Below are positions 7,663-16,380 of a stretch of DNA of 51,578 nt, in pieces. How positions within the stretch are numbered: the stretch's first letter is position 1; each line of letters begins with the position of its first letter. The notes beneath the pieces are model-generated. The model was not told the origin of the DNA, did not search any database, and worked only from the letters and a program-made list of their open reading frames with translations. The DNA comes from Streptomyces odonnellii. Lineage in GTDB: Bacteria; Actinomycetota; Actinomycetes; Streptomycetales; Streptomycetaceae. The DNA is taken from positions 1-51,578 of the forward strand of contig NZ_LATD01000088.1 of assembly GCF_000981895.1 (NCBI RefSeq). Direction: 5' to 3'. The position numbers and the translations under genes are program-made.

Positions 7663-8364
7663 GTGCTCGACACCGCCCCCCGGTCCTCGCGAAGCCTCGC
7701 GCTCCGTTGCTACCGGGCACTTCTCTCGCCCTGGGCGAGATTCGCCGTTCTCGTGGTGCTGCTCGGTGCCGCGGCCACGGTGGTGCTGCTCTATGAGCCG
7801 CAGAAGCTGCTGTCCGACGGCTGGCTGCCACGTGTCGGCGGGGGCGTCGCCGTGGTGCTGTTCACCGTCGGGTACGGGCTGTGCGCCACCGCGTTCGTAC
7901 CGCGCCCGCTGCTCAACATCGCCTCCGGCGCGCTCCTCGGTTCGTACCTCGGGCTGGTCGCCGCGCTGGCCGGGACGGTGCTGAGCGCGGCCCTGTCCTT
8001 CGGGCTCGGGCGCATGCTGGGCCAGGACGCGCTCCGTCCGCTGCTGCGGGGCCGCTGGCTGAGGGCGATAGACCGTCAGCTCAGCACCCACAGCTTCCGG
8101 TCGATGCTGATCATCCGGCTCTTCCCCGGTGTGCCGTTCGCGCCGATCAATTACGGCGCGGCCGTCTCCCGGATGCGGTGGATGCCGTTCCTGCTGGCGA
8201 CCCTGATCGGTTCGGTCCCCAACAACGCGGCGTATGTGGTCGCGGGCAGCCGCGCCGCCTCGCCGACCTCGCCGGTGTTCCTGATCGCGATGGGGTTCAT
8301 CGTGATCAGCGGGCTGGTCGCGGCGGTGGTCGCCTGGCGCAAGCGCCACCACCTCCGCCGCTGA
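7663..8364 (+). CDS. VTT-domain (TVP38/TMEM64) membrane protein
   Basis: This 233-residue integral membrane protein of the DedA/VTT superfamily has about five or six hydrophobic segments. The VTT core includes NIASGALLGSYLGLVAAL, the polar FGLGRMLG, and RLFPGVPFAPINYGAAVSRM with the buried Arg and Pro typical of these putative lipid scramblases or proton-coupled transporters. The C-terminus ends in a short basic tail (WRKRHHLRR). The start is GTG 7663. A TACGCT hexamer lies about seven bases before it and there is no ribosome-binding site, so the message may be leaderless. The upstream part of this open frame does not look like coding sequence. The substrate is unknown. Confidence 0.82.
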   Translation: MLDTAPRSSRSLALRCYRALLSPWARFAVLVVLLGAAATVVLLYEPQKLLSDGWLPRVGGGVAVVLFTVGYGLCATAFVPRPLLNIASGALLGSYLGLVAALAGTVLSAALSFGLGRMLGQDALRPLLRGRWLRAIDRQLSTHSFRSMLIIRLFPGVPFAPINYGAAVSRMRWMPFLLATLIGSVPNNAAYVVAGSRAASPTSPVFLIAMGFIVISGLVAAVVAWRKRHHLRR

Positions 8365-8379
8365 CCACGCGCTCCGCCA

Positions 8380-9450
8380 TCAGATCCCGGTGGCCAGTCC
8401 GAGGTCGCCGCCCGGTGGCGGGGCGAAGAACCGCGCCACATCCGCCTCCGTGACCTGCGCCAGCTCCTTCGGGGACCACCGCGGCCTGCGGTCCTTGTCG
8501 ATGACCTGCGCCCTGATCCCCTCCACCAGATCCGGCGTGGCCAGCGCGGCGCACGAGGCCCGGTACTCCTGGTCGAGCGCCTCCTCCAGCGTCGGCAGCA
8601 GACGGACCCGGCGCAGCGCTTCGAGGGTTGCCTTGAGCACGGTGGGCGACCGGGTCAGGATCGTCTCGGCGGCCTCCTTCGCCGCGGGCAGACCGGTGGC
8701 GAGCAGCCGCTCGACGATCTCCTCGACCGTGCCGGCCGTGTAGCAGGGGTCGATCCACTCACGGTCCGCGGCGAGTTGGCCCTCGGGCGCGGCCGTCCCG
8801 TATCCCCGTACCGTCGCGGTCACGTGCGCCGCCTCGTGTACGTCAGGGGCGGCGAGCGCGTTCCGTACGGCGTCCAGCCGCTCCGAGGGTACGAAGTGAT
8901 CCGCGAGGCCGCAGAGCAGCGCGTCGGCCGCGCCCACCGCCCGGCCGGTGAGGGCGAGATGGGTGCCCAGCTCGCCCGGTGCGCGCGAGAGGAGATGCGT
9001 GCCGCCGACATCGGGGACGAGGCCGATGCCGGTCTCGGGCATGGCGACCGCCGACCGTTCGGTGACGATCCGGACGGTGCCGTGCGCCGACACACCGACA
9101 CCGCCACCCATCACGATGCCGTCCATCAGCGCCACATAGGGCTTGGGGAAGCGGGCGATCCGGGCGTTGAGCCGGTACTCGTCGCGCCAGAAGGCGGGTG
9201 AGGCGCCGCCGCCGGTGCGCGCGTCCTGATGGATCGCGCGGATGTCGCCGCCGGCGCACAGCCCGCGCTCGCCGGCGCCCGAGATGATCACAGCCGTCAC
9301 GCTCTCGTCGTTCTCCCACCGGGCGAGCGCCTCGGTGATCCGCAGCACCATGGGGTGGGTGAGGGCGTTGAGCGCGCGGGGCCGGTTGAGCGTGATGCGG
9401 GCGGTGCGGCCCGCCCGGTCGAGCAGTACCGGTTCGTCTTCGTGGACCAT
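8380..9450 (-). CDS. Enoyl-CoA hydratase/isomerase family, 3-hydroxyisobutyryl-CoA hydrolase type
   Basis: This 356-residue crotonase-fold enzyme is longer than ordinary hydratases (about 260) and matches the ECH_2 branch that hydrolyses 3-hydroxyisobutyryl-CoA in valine breakdown. The first oxyanion-hole strand is GLCAGGDIRAIH. The second is MDGIVMGGGVGVS, then TERSAVAMPETGIGLVPDVG. The C-terminal extension (RSPTVLKATLEALRR, LDQEYR) is typical of the hydrolase. ATG 9450 gives the family's usual N-terminus. The frame stays open far upstream, but that part overlaps the metE leader and is rejected. A side-chain CoA hydratase role cannot be excluded. Confidence 0.85.
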   Translation of the reverse strand: MVHEDEPVLLDRAGRTARITLNRPRALNALTHPMVLRITEALARWENDESVTAVIISGAGERGLCAGGDIRAIHQDARTGGGASPAFWRDEYRLNARIARFPKPYVALMDGIVMGGGVGVSAHGTVRIVTERSAVAMPETGIGLVPDVGGTHLLSRAPGELGTHLALTGRAVGAADALLCGLADHFVPSERLDAVRNALAAPDVHEAAHVTATVRGYGTAAPEGQLAADREWIDPCYTAGTVEEIVERLLATGLPAAKEAAETILTRSPTVLKATLEALRRVRLLPTLEEALDQEYRASCAALATPDLVEGIRAQVIDKDRRPRWSPKELAQVTEADVARFFAPPPGGDLGLATGI

Positions 9451-9499
9451 GGCGCCAGTATTCAGGACCCATGTTTCGAGCAGGTCGAGTTCCGGACCT

Positions 9500-9745
9500 A
9501 TGCTGGACGCGCAGTCGGTTCGCCCTGCCCGCCAGGCAGGCGCGTCGTAAGAGGGAACCCGGTGGGAATCCGGGACTGCCCCGCAGCGGTGAGTGGGAAC
9601 GACCGCCGTCATACGCACTGGACGCACCGCGTCCGGGAAGCGACGGCCAGTAGGTGCCTTGTCCGCGTACGCACAGCGCGTACGGACACGAGGCGCGCCC
9701 GCGAGTCCGAAGACCTGCCACTGCCCGTGTGCGAGGACCGCGCAC
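9500..9745 (+). promoter_or_regulatory. Cobalamin (B12) riboswitch upstream of metE
   Basis: The aptamer core is recognisable by eye: AAGAGGGAACCCGGTGGGAA at 9549-9568, then CCGGGACTGCCCCGCAGCGG at 9570-9589, and the B12-box region GAAGACCTGCCACTG at 9709-9723. These match the conserved cobalamin class in order and spacing; the outer edges are approximate. It lies before the cobalamin-independent methionine synthase, where such elements shut off metE when B12 is available for MetH. About 200 bases separate the aptamer from the metE start, and that stretch holds the repeat array described separately. Confidence 0.88.
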
Positions 9746-9796
9746 GGAGATCTCGGTGACCTCGTGGGCGGGTCGGCGGATACGGGCGGGCGCGCG

Positions 9797-9871
9797 CCAC
9801 ATGGCCGCGTTGCACATGGTTGTACGGCACATGGTTGTGCCGCACATAACCGTGCGGCACATGGTGTGTGG
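9797..9871 (+). repeat. Five tandem 15-bp units in the metE leader, able to form alternative hairpins
   Basis: The units start at 9797, 9812, 9827, 9842 and 9857 and share GCACATGG or a close variant; the fourth carries the partly complementary GCACATAACC. Two stems compete for one segment. CGGCAC (9825-9830) pairs with GTGCCG (9837-9842), loop ATGGTT. Alternatively GTGCCGCAC (9837-9845) pairs with GTGCGGCAC (9852-9860), loop ATAACC. Being downstream of the B12 aptamer and upstream of metE, this could be the switch's expression platform. That role is inference; the repeats and stems are visible directly. Confidence 0.75.
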
Positions 9872-9951
9872 TACCCGCCCCGGCTTCCGTTCCTTCGCCG
9901 CACACGAGTTCCGCCGGGATCGATCCCGTACGACTCGCGAAGGAGAGTCCC

Positions 9952-12300
9952 GTGACACCCACGTCCGCAGCCGCGGCACCCCGGTCGGAACAGCAAGGCC
10001 GGCGGCCCATGCCCGGGTCCACCGTCCATGGCTACCCCCGCCAGGGCGCCGACCGGGAACTGAAGAAGGCGATCGAGGGGTACTGGAAGGGCCGGGTCAC
10101 CGCGGACGCGCTGCGGGAGACCGCCACCGGGCTGCGCCGCGACACCTGGCGCGAGCTGGCCGACGCCGGACTCGACGAAGTACCCACCGGCCACTTCTCG
10201 TACTACGACCATGTGCTCGACACCAGCGTCATGGTCGGCGCGGTCCCGGCCAGGCACCGGGCGGCCGTGGAGGCCGACGCGCTCGACGGCTACTTCGCCA
10301 TGGCGCGCGGTGCCCAGGACGCCGCGCCGCTGGAGATGACCAAGTGGTTCGACACCAACTACCACTACCTCGTCCCCGAGTTGGGACCGGACACGGTCTT
10401 CACCGCCCACTCCGCGAAGCAGACCGGCGAACTGCGCGAGGCCCTCGCGCTCGGTCACACCGGCGCCCGGCCGGTGCTGCTCGGGCCGGTCACCTATCTG
10501 CTGCTCGCCAGGCCCGCGCCCGGGGTGGCCGCCGGATTCGAGCCGCTCACCCTGCTCGACCGGCTGCTGCCGGTGTACGCGGAGGTGCTGGCCGATCTGC
10601 GCGCGGCCGGCGCCGAGTGGGCGCAGCTCGACGAGCCCGCCCTGGTCCAGGACCGTACGCCCGCCGAACTGAACGCGGCCGCCCGCGCCTACCGTCATCT
10701 CGGCGCGCTCACCGACCGGCCCCGGCTGCTGGTCGCCTCGTACTTCGACCGGCTCGGCGAGGCCCTGCCCGTGCTGGCGAAGGCACCGGTCGAGGGGCTC
10801 GCGCTGGACTTCACGGGCCCCGCTGCCGCCAATCTCGCCGATCTCGCTGCGGTCGGCGGACTGCCGGGCAAGCGGCTGGTCGCCGGGGTGGTGGACGGGC
10901 GCAATGTGTGGATCAACGATCTCGCGGCCTCGCTGACCACTCTCGCGACCCTGCTCGGTCTCGCCGAACGGGTCGATGTGTCGACATCCTGCTCACTGCT
11001 GCATGTCCCGCTGGACACCGCCGCCGAGAAGGATCTCGATCCGCTGCTCGTCCGCTGGCTGGCCTTCGCCCGCCAGAAGACCGACGAGGTCGTCACCCTT
11101 GCCCGCGGTCTCGCCCGGGGCACGGACACCGTCGCCGCCCGGCTCGCCGCGAACCGCGCCGATCTGGCGTCCCGGGCCTCCTCGGGCGTCACCCACGATC
11201 CCGTCGTACGGGCCCGCTGTGCGGCTGTGACGGGCGCGGACGCCCGCCGGGCGCAGCCGTACGCCGAGCGCGCCGCCGCGCAGCGTGAGCGGCTCGCTCT
11301 GCCACCACTGCCGACGACGACCGTCGGATCGTTCCCGCAGACCGCCGAGTTGCGCACGGCACGCGCCGAACTGCGGGCGGGGCAGCGGGACACGGCCGGT
11401 TACGACGAGCGCGTCCGGGCCGAGATCCGCGAGGTGATCGCCTTCCAGGAGGAGGCGGGCATCGACGTCCTGGTGCACGGCGAGCCCGAACGCGACGACA
11501 TGGTGCGGTACTTCGCCGAACGCCTCACCGGATTCCTGGTCACCCGGCACGGCTGGGTCCAGTCGTACGGCACACGCCATGTCCGGCCGCCGGTGCTCGC
11601 CGGGGATGTCTCCCGGCCCGCCCCGATGACCGTCGGCACCATCTCGTACGCGCAGTCGCTGACCAGCCGGCCCGTCAAGGGCATGCTGACCGGGCCCGTC
11701 ACCATGCTGGCCTGGTCGTTCGTCCGCGACGACCAGCCGCGCGGCGCGACCGCCCGGCAGGTGGCGCTCGCGCTGCGGGACGAGGTCGCGGATCTGGAGG
11801 CGGCGGGTACGGCCGTGATCCAGGTCGACGAACCGGCGCTCCGCGAGACCCTGCCCCTGCGCGCGGCGGACCGGCTGGCGTATCTGGACTGGGCGACCGA
11901 GGCGTTCCGGCTGGCGACCTCCGGGGTCGGCGCGGGCACCCAGATCCATACGCACATGTGCTACGCGGAGTTCGGCGACATCCTGCCGGCCATCGAGGAT
12001 CTGGACGCCGATGTGATCAGCCTGGAGGCGGCCCGCTCACATATGCGGGTCGCCGGCGAACTGGCGGCGGCGGGCTATCCGCGCCAGGCGGGACCAGGGG
12101 TGTACGACATCCACTCACCACGGGTGCCCTCGGCCGAGGAGATGACCGCCTTGCTGGCCAGGGGACTGGAGGCGATCCCGCCGGAGCGGCTGTGGGTGAA
12201 CCCCGACTGCGGGCTGAAGACCCGGAGCTGGGCGGAGGTCCGTACGTCCCTGGAGAACCTGGTCGCCGCGGCCCGCCGCACCCGGGGGCCGGTCTCCTAA
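9952..12300 (+). CDS. metE: Cobalamin-independent methionine synthase
   Basis: MetE (782 residues) transfers the methyl group from 5-methyltetrahydropteroyltri-glutamate to homocysteine in the cytosol. The N-terminal barrel contains TKWFDTNYHYLVPE and LLGPVTYLLLAR. The C-terminal catalytic barrel has TTVGSFPQT, the zinc ligands in HTHMCYAEFG (His and Cys), the Glu in ISLEAARSHM and the Cys in VNPDCGLKTR. GTG 9952 sits after AGGAGAG at 9941, about six bases upstream. It is preceded by a cobalamin riboswitch, so expression should fall when B12 is present. A few extra N-terminal residues compared with E. coli MetE look disordered. Confidence 0.97.
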   Translation: MTPTSAAAAPRSEQQGRRPMPGSTVHGYPRQGADRELKKAIEGYWKGRVTADALRETATGLRRDTWRELADAGLDEVPTGHFSYYDHVLDTSVMVGAVPARHRAAVEADALDGYFAMARGAQDAAPLEMTKWFDTNYHYLVPELGPDTVFTAHSAKQTGELREALALGHTGARPVLLGPVTYLLLARPAPGVAAGFEPLTLLDRLLPVYAEVLADLRAAGAEWAQLDEPALVQDRTPAELNAAARAYRHLGALTDRPRLLVASYFDRLGEALPVLAKAPVEGLALDFTGPAAANLADLAAVGGLPGKRLVAGVVDGRNVWINDLAASLTTLATLLGLAERVDVSTSCSLLHVPLDTAAEKDLDPLLVRWLAFARQKTDEVVTLARGLARGTDTVAARLAANRADLASRASSGVTHDPVVRARCAAVTGADARRAQPYAERAAAQRERLALPPLPTTTVGSFPQTAELRTARAELRAGQRDTAGYDERVRAEIREVIAFQEEAGIDVLVHGEPERDDMVRYFAERLTGFLVTRHGWVQSYGTRHVRPPVLAGDVSRPAPMTVGTISYAQSLTSRPVKGMLTGPVTMLAWSFVRDDQPRGATARQVALALRDEVADLEAAGTAVIQVDEPALRETLPLRAADRLAYLDWATEAFRLATSGVGAGTQIHTHMCYAEFGDILPAIEDLDADVISLEAARSHMRVAGELAAAGYPRQAGPGVYDIHSPRVPSAEEMTALLARGLEAIPPERLWVNPDCGLKTRSWAEVRTSLENLVAAARRTRGPVS

Positions 12301-12338
12301 CGGGCCGTCTCCCCGGTCCGCCCGGCCGCCCCGGGTCC

Positions 12339-13676
12339 TCAGGCCGGTCTCACCTCGTCCGGCGAAACAGGATCCGGGGCGGTCCGCGCGACGGCCGCCC
12401 CGGTCTTCTCCGGCTTCCCCGATGCACGGCGGGTCAGGCGTCGTACATCGGGGACGGTCAGCACCGCCGCCGTCAGCAGGACGATCAGCGCCGAGCAGCC
12501 CCACAGCGCCGTACCCCGCCCGAAGGCGCTCTCCGCCGGGCCCGCGAGCGCCGTGGCCAGCGGAATCATGCCCACCGAGCCCAGCCAGTCGTAGGCCGAG
12601 ACACGGGACAGCTTCTCCTCCGGGATCTCCTGGTGCAGCGAGGTCATCCACGAGACGCCGAAGACCTCGATGGAGACGCCCGTCAGGAACATCACCACCG
12701 CCAGCCCCACTGCGGGCAGCGGTATTGCCAGCCCGGCCGAGGGAAGGGCCAGCGGGAAGACACAGAGGGTGCCCGCGAGCAGCATCCGGCGCGGACGCCA
12801 CCGCATCATCACCAGCGCGCCGCCGACCGTACCCGCGCCGAAGGCGGCCAGCGCCAGGCCCCAGGGGCCGGGGCCGCCGAGTTCGTCCCGGGCGACCAGC
12901 GGCCCGTACACCGCCTCGGCCGCCGAGACCATCGCGTTGACCACCGCGAACTGGACGACGATGCTCCACAGCCAGGGCCGGCCGGTGACCTCCCGCCAGC
13001 CGTCCCGCAGATCGGCGAGCATCCCCTCGCCCGGCCCGCGCGGCGGGACATGGCTCACGTCGAGGAAGGCGCGCAGCGACCCCGCGACCAGGAAGGCGGC
13101 AGCGTCGATGGCGAGAACCCAGCCCGGCCCGAACAGTGCGATCAGCGCGCCGCCCAGGGCCGCACCGCCGATCCCGGCGCCCTGCATCGCCATCCGGTAG
13201 AGGGCGAAGGCGCGGCCGGCCTGTGCGCCGCTGACGCTGGACATCAGCATGCCCTCGGACGCCGGGCTGAAGAAGGCGTGGGCGGTGCCGCCCAGCGCCG
13301 TGAGCGCCATCATCTGCCACAGCTCCGGCTCGCCCGTGAGGACGAGGACCGCGAAGGCCGCCTGCGAAAGGCAGTTGACGGCGTTGGCGGCGACCATCAC
13401 CCGGTGCCGGGGGAGCCGGTCGGCGAGCGCGCCGCCGATCAGCAGGAAGAGGACGAGCGGGACCGTACGGGCCGCGGCCACCAGCCCCACGTCGCCCGCG
13501 TCGCCGCCCGACTCCAGCACCGCGAACGCCGCGGCGATCATCGCACCCTGGCTGCCCAGATTGGTGACGATCGCCGCGGCGGTCAGCAGTGTGTAATTGC
13601 GGCCGGCCCACTCGGGACGGCGGGCGAGGCGGGGGCGACGAGGGCGATACGGGCTTGCGCCGACGGGAGAGTTCAC
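12339..13676 (-). CDS. MFS transporter, EntS-like exporter family
   Basis: This 445-residue major facilitator protein has about 12 predicted membrane segments. It shows the cytoplasmic loop motif GGALADRLPRHRVM after segment 2 and a TVGGALVMMRWRPRR loop in the second half. The N-terminal TNLGSQGAMIAAAFAVLESG resembles MFS_3 drug or siderophore exporters. GTG 13676 is chosen; a TTG at 13712 would add 12 residues and neither has a strong ribosome-binding site. It converges on metE with only 38 bases between the stops. The substrate is unknown. Confidence 0.82.
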   Translation of the reverse strand: MNSPVGASPYRPRRPRLARRPEWAGRNYTLLTAAAIVTNLGSQGAMIAAAFAVLESGGDAGDVGLVAAARTVPLVLFLLIGGALADRLPRHRVMVAANAVNCLSQAAFAVLVLTGEPELWQMMALTALGGTAHAFFSPASEGMLMSSVSGAQAGRAFALYRMAMQGAGIGGAALGGALIALFGPGWVLAIDAAAFLVAGSLRAFLDVSHVPPRGPGEGMLADLRDGWREVTGRPWLWSIVVQFAVVNAMVSAAEAVYGPLVARDELGGPGPWGLALAAFGAGTVGGALVMMRWRPRRMLLAGTLCVFPLALPSAGLAIPLPAVGLAVVMFLTGVSIEVFGVSWMTSLHQEIPEEKLSRVSAYDWLGSVGMIPLATALAGPAESAFGRGTALWGCSALIVLLTAAVLTVPDVRRLTRRASGKPEKTGAAVARTAPDPVSPDEVRPA

Positions 13677-13740
13677 TCCGGGACTATCGCCGCCCCGGCG
13701 CCCGGATGCCAATGGGTTACGAGCCCGGATCCCGGCCGGC

Positions 13741-13788
13741 CACGGGCCCGGGACGCCGATAGGTCACGGGCCTGGGACGCCGTTCGAT
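13741..13788. repeat. Two tandem 24-bp units after a gene end
   Basis: The two copies match at 20 of 24 positions, beginning CACGGGCC at 13741 and 13765. They lie immediately downstream of the stop of the leftward membrane-anchored protein and upstream of the MFS start. No stable hairpin with a T-run is evident, so they may be only a slippage product. Confidence 0.5.
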
Positions 13789-14906
13789 TACGACGAGGAG
13801 TCCGCCAGCCGTACGGTGCTCATGATCTGCTTGATCGTCGCGTCCGGCACCTCGTCCGGCACGTCCTTGTTGGCGTACAGCACCCAGGTCGCGAAGTCGC
13901 CCTTGGCGTTGGTGAAGGTGAAGGCGATCGACTTGCCGTCGGTGTCGCACTTGTTGGGCTTGGACACCCCCGTGGTGGCGGCCGTCGCGTAGTGCCCCTT
14001 GAGCCCGGACTTGGTGGTGTACGGCTGGGCCTCGGTGACCTTGACCTTCTGCTTGACCTCGGCATCCGGCTCCTGCTGGGCGTACGCGGCCCAGGCCCAG
14101 CTTCCTGCCTCGTTCTTCGCGGCCGACGCGGTGTCCTTGGCGCCCTTGCCGCCCTTGGTGCCGGTGCCCGCGAGACTGCTGTCCTCCATCCTGCCGTCCT
14201 TGTTGGTGTCCTGCGAGCACCACTTGGACTTGTAGAAGGCGGGCGCGGAGAAGGAGAGGACGGGCGTGCCGTCGTTCTTCTTGTGGTCCTCGAAGCCGGA
14301 TATGACTCCGGTCCCCTCGACCTCCCAGTCCGCCGGGACATCGAACTGTGTCCCGTGCTTGGGGTTGGTCACGACCTTCCAGCCCTCGATCAGCGGCTTG
14401 CTGTCGTCACCGGCCCTGGGGTTGCCGGTGGGCGCGTCCGCGCTCGGCTCGGCGGGCTCGGAGGCGGACGCCGAGGGCTTGTCGTCGGCGGCCTTGTCGG
14501 CCGTACCGTCGTCCTTGTTCATCACGAAGAACGCGGTACCTGCGGCGGCGACCACCACGACCGCGGCGGCGGCGACCGCGACGACGGTCGTCTTCTTCTT
14601 GTCCGGCGAGGGCCCGGGCGGTCCGGGAGGGCCGGGCTGGTGCCGGCCGTACTGGCCCGGTACGGCGTACTGCGGCGTGGTCGGCTGCTGGTACGGGTTG
14701 GGCTGCTGGTAACCCTGCTGCGGATACCCCGGATCCTGGTACCCGGGCTGTGCGTAGCCGGGCTGCTGGGGCTGAGGGGGCGGGGGCTGCTGATATCCCG
14801 GCTGCTGATAGGGATTCGGCTGCTGGTACCCCGGCTGCTGGTACGGATTCGGCTGCTGGTCCTGCGGGTTCTGCTCGCCCCCGGGCGGCTGCTGTCCTGG
14901 CCACAT
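13788..14906 (-). CDS. Membrane-anchored protein with Pro/Gln/Tyr-rich cytoplasmic N-terminus
   Basis: This 372-residue hypothetical protein starts at ATG 14906 with about 95 residues built from NPYQQPGYQQ-type repeats. A basic stop (DKKK) and a single membrane helix (VVAVAAAAVVVVAAAGTAFFV) follow. After an acidic Ser/Ala/Pro linker comes an exported domain of about 230 residues (WKVVTNPKHGTQFDVPADWE to IKQIMSTVRLADSS). The exported domain contains two Cys (SKWCSQD and PNKCDTD) that could form a disulfide. The pattern resembles Streptomyces envelope proteins with a DUF8017-like domain, though I am unsure of that name. Function is unknown. It is divergent from the thioesterase gene with about 90 bases between. 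Confidence 0.78.
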   Translation of the reverse strand: MWPGQQPPGGEQNPQDQQPNPYQQPGYQQPNPYQQPGYQQPPPPQPQQPGYAQPGYQDPGYPQQGYQQPNPYQQPTTPQYAVPGQYGRHQPGPPGPPGPSPDKKKTTVVAVAAAAVVVVAAAGTAFFVMNKDDGTADKAADDKPSASASEPAEPSADAPTGNPRAGDDSKPLIEGWKVVTNPKHGTQFDVPADWEVEGTGVISGFEDHKKNDGTPVLSFSAPAFYKSKWCSQDTNKDGRMEDSSLAGTGTKGGKGAKDTASAAKNEAGSWAWAAYAQQEPDAEVKQKVKVTEAQPYTTKSGLKGHYATAATTGVSKPNKCDTDGKSIAFTFTNAKGDFATWVLYANKDVPDEVPDATIKQIMSTVRLADSSS

Positions 14907-14999
14907 GGCGAGTAACGATAGAGGGTCGGCCCACCGCCGCCACGTCCGGTCCGTCAAGGGGATGGTCAGGCCCGCTACCCGTGAGTAACATCCGGTTGT

Positions 15000-15452
15000 A
15001 TGAGCGCTGATCGGAAGTCCGCGGGCGAACTGCTCGCCGCCACGGTCCCCATGGTCAAGACCCTGGGGCTGGAATTCCTGGAGACCACCCCGGAGCGTGC
15101 CGTCGTCCGGCTGCCGGACCGGCCCGATTACCACAACCATGTCGGCGGGCCGCACGCCGGAGCGATGTTCACGCTCGCCGAGTCCGCCAGTGGCGCGATC
15201 GTGATCGCCGCCTTCGGCGACCAGCTCCACCGGGCCGTTCCGCTCGCTGTCAAGGCGGAAATCGGCTACAAGAAACTCGCCATGGGCACGGTCACCGCCA
15301 CCGCCGCGCTGGGCCGCCCGGTGGCAGATGTGATCGCCGAACTCGACGCCGGGGAGCGCCCCGAATTCCCGGTGACCATCGCGCTTACCCGGGAGGACGG
15401 CGCGGTGACAGGTGAGATGACAGTCGTATGGACCCTCCGCCCGCACTCCTGA
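15000..15452 (+). CDS. Hotdog-fold thioesterase-like protein (DUF4442/PaaI type)
   Basis: This 150-residue hotdog protein probably hydrolyses acyl-CoA thioesters. The core shows DYHNHVGGPHAGAMFTLAES, a His/Asn-Gly loop followed by the central helix with a Glu in the usual catalytic position, and VKAEIGYKKLAMGTVTATA on the following strands. The length fits the family. The ATG at 15000 has no clear Shine-Dalgarno sequence. A TAACAT hexamer ends about ten bases upstream, so translation from a very short or absent leader is possible. The substrate cannot be predicted. It is divergent from the anchored envelope protein. Confidence 0.8.
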   Translation: MSADRKSAGELLAATVPMVKTLGLEFLETTPERAVVRLPDRPDYHNHVGGPHAGAMFTLAESASGAIVIAAFGDQLHRAVPLAVKAEIGYKKLAMGTVTATAALGRPVADVIAELDAGERPEFPVTIALTREDGAVTGEMTVVWTLRPHS

Positions 15453-15545
15453 CCGGCCCCCGCCACCCGGTAGGCTGCCCGCCGTGCGCCCGCGCGCGCC
15501 GGGCAGCCGCCCGTCGATGGTCAGGTTGTACGGAGGGAACCGGCG

Positions 15546-16265
15546 TTGCACGTCCAGGAGTGGCTAGAGACCATCCCCCCGGTGAGCATCTATCTCCTGG
15601 TCGGGATAGTGATCGGGCTGGAGAGCCTCGGGATCCCGCTGCCCGGTGAGATCATCCTCGTCAGCTCGGCGCTGCTCGCCTCACAGCACGGCGACATCGA
15701 TCCGTACATCCTCGGTGCCTGCGCCACGGCCGGCGCGATCATCGGGGACTCGATCGGCTATGCCATCGGCCGCAGGGGCGGCAGACCACTGCTGGCCTGG
15801 CTCGCGGTGAAGTTCCCCAAGCACTGCGGTGAACCCCAGGTCGCCCTGGCGGAGCGGTCGTTCGAGAAGTGGGGGATGTGGGCGGTCTTCTTCGGGCGCT
15901 TCATCGCCCTGCTCCGTATCTTCGCGGGCCCGCTCGCGGGCGTGCTGCGGATGCCGTACTGGAAGTTCCTGATCGCCAATGTGCTGGGCGGGATCCTCTG
16001 GGCGGGCGGCACGACCGCCGTCATCTACTCGGTGGGCGTCGTCGCCGAGGCATGGCTCAAGCGGTTCTCCTGGCTCGGTCTGCTGCTCGCGGTGGTGATC
16101 GGGATCGTCTCGATGCTGGTCGTGCGGAACCGTGCCAAGAAGGCCGCCGAGCACCCGGCCGCACAGCCGGTCACAGAGTCCGCCGGACAGCCCGCGCCGG
16201 CCGGACCGGCACGGACAGTCACCAAGCCGGCGGACGAGCCCGGCAGCGTGCCGGCCGCCGACTGA
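15546..16265 (+). CDS. DedA-family membrane protein
   Basis: This 239-residue DedA-type integral membrane protein has the family elements in order: ESLGIPLPGEIILVSSALLA with the membrane Glu, GAIIGDSIGYAIGRRGG, and FFGRFIALLRIFAGPLAGVLRM with the two functional Arg. NVLGGILWAGGTTAVIYSVG follows. DedA proteins act in lipid carrier recycling or membrane homeostasis. The C-terminal 45 residues are cytoplasmic, disordered and Pro/Ala-rich. The start is TTG 15546, supported by CGGAGGGAA at 15531-15539. It is the second VTT-superfamily protein in this window, but distant in sequence from the one at 7663. Confidence 0.87.
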   Translation: MHVQEWLETIPPVSIYLLVGIVIGLESLGIPLPGEIILVSSALLASQHGDIDPYILGACATAGAIIGDSIGYAIGRRGGRPLLAWLAVKFPKHCGEPQVALAERSFEKWGMWAVFFGRFIALLRIFAGPLAGVLRMPYWKFLIANVLGGILWAGGTTAVIYSVGVVAEAWLKRFSWLGLLLAVVIGIVSMLVVRNRAKKAAEHPAAQPVTESAGQPAPAGPARTVTKPADEPGSVPAAD

Positions 16266-16380
16266 CCGGAAACCGCCCCGGCGGCCGCCTCACGGGCCCC
16301 ACCCGTCCCGTACGCCTCGGACGCCACCCCCTGTACGGTCCGGCCCGCTTTCCGTGCGGCCCGGTCGCCTCCCGTGCGGT

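Noticed and set aside
9801..9890. Met/His-rich leader peptide within the 15-bp repeats (HMVVR-type repeats) that might sense methionine
   Set aside because: There is no ribosome-binding site, and the frame does not close but runs on through metE in the wrong phase. The repeats explain the pattern without translation.
9451..10698. Upstream extension of the 3-hydroxyisobutyryl-CoA hydrolase frame
   Set aside because: It overlaps the riboswitch and the start of metE on the opposite strand and lacks family similarity. ATG 9450 is the natural start.
11958..14915. 985-residue plus-strand open frame opposite the MFS and anchored-protein genes
   Set aside because: The translation is Gly/Arg/His-rich with no domain. 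The minus-strand genes have clear membrane and linker features and correct codon bias.
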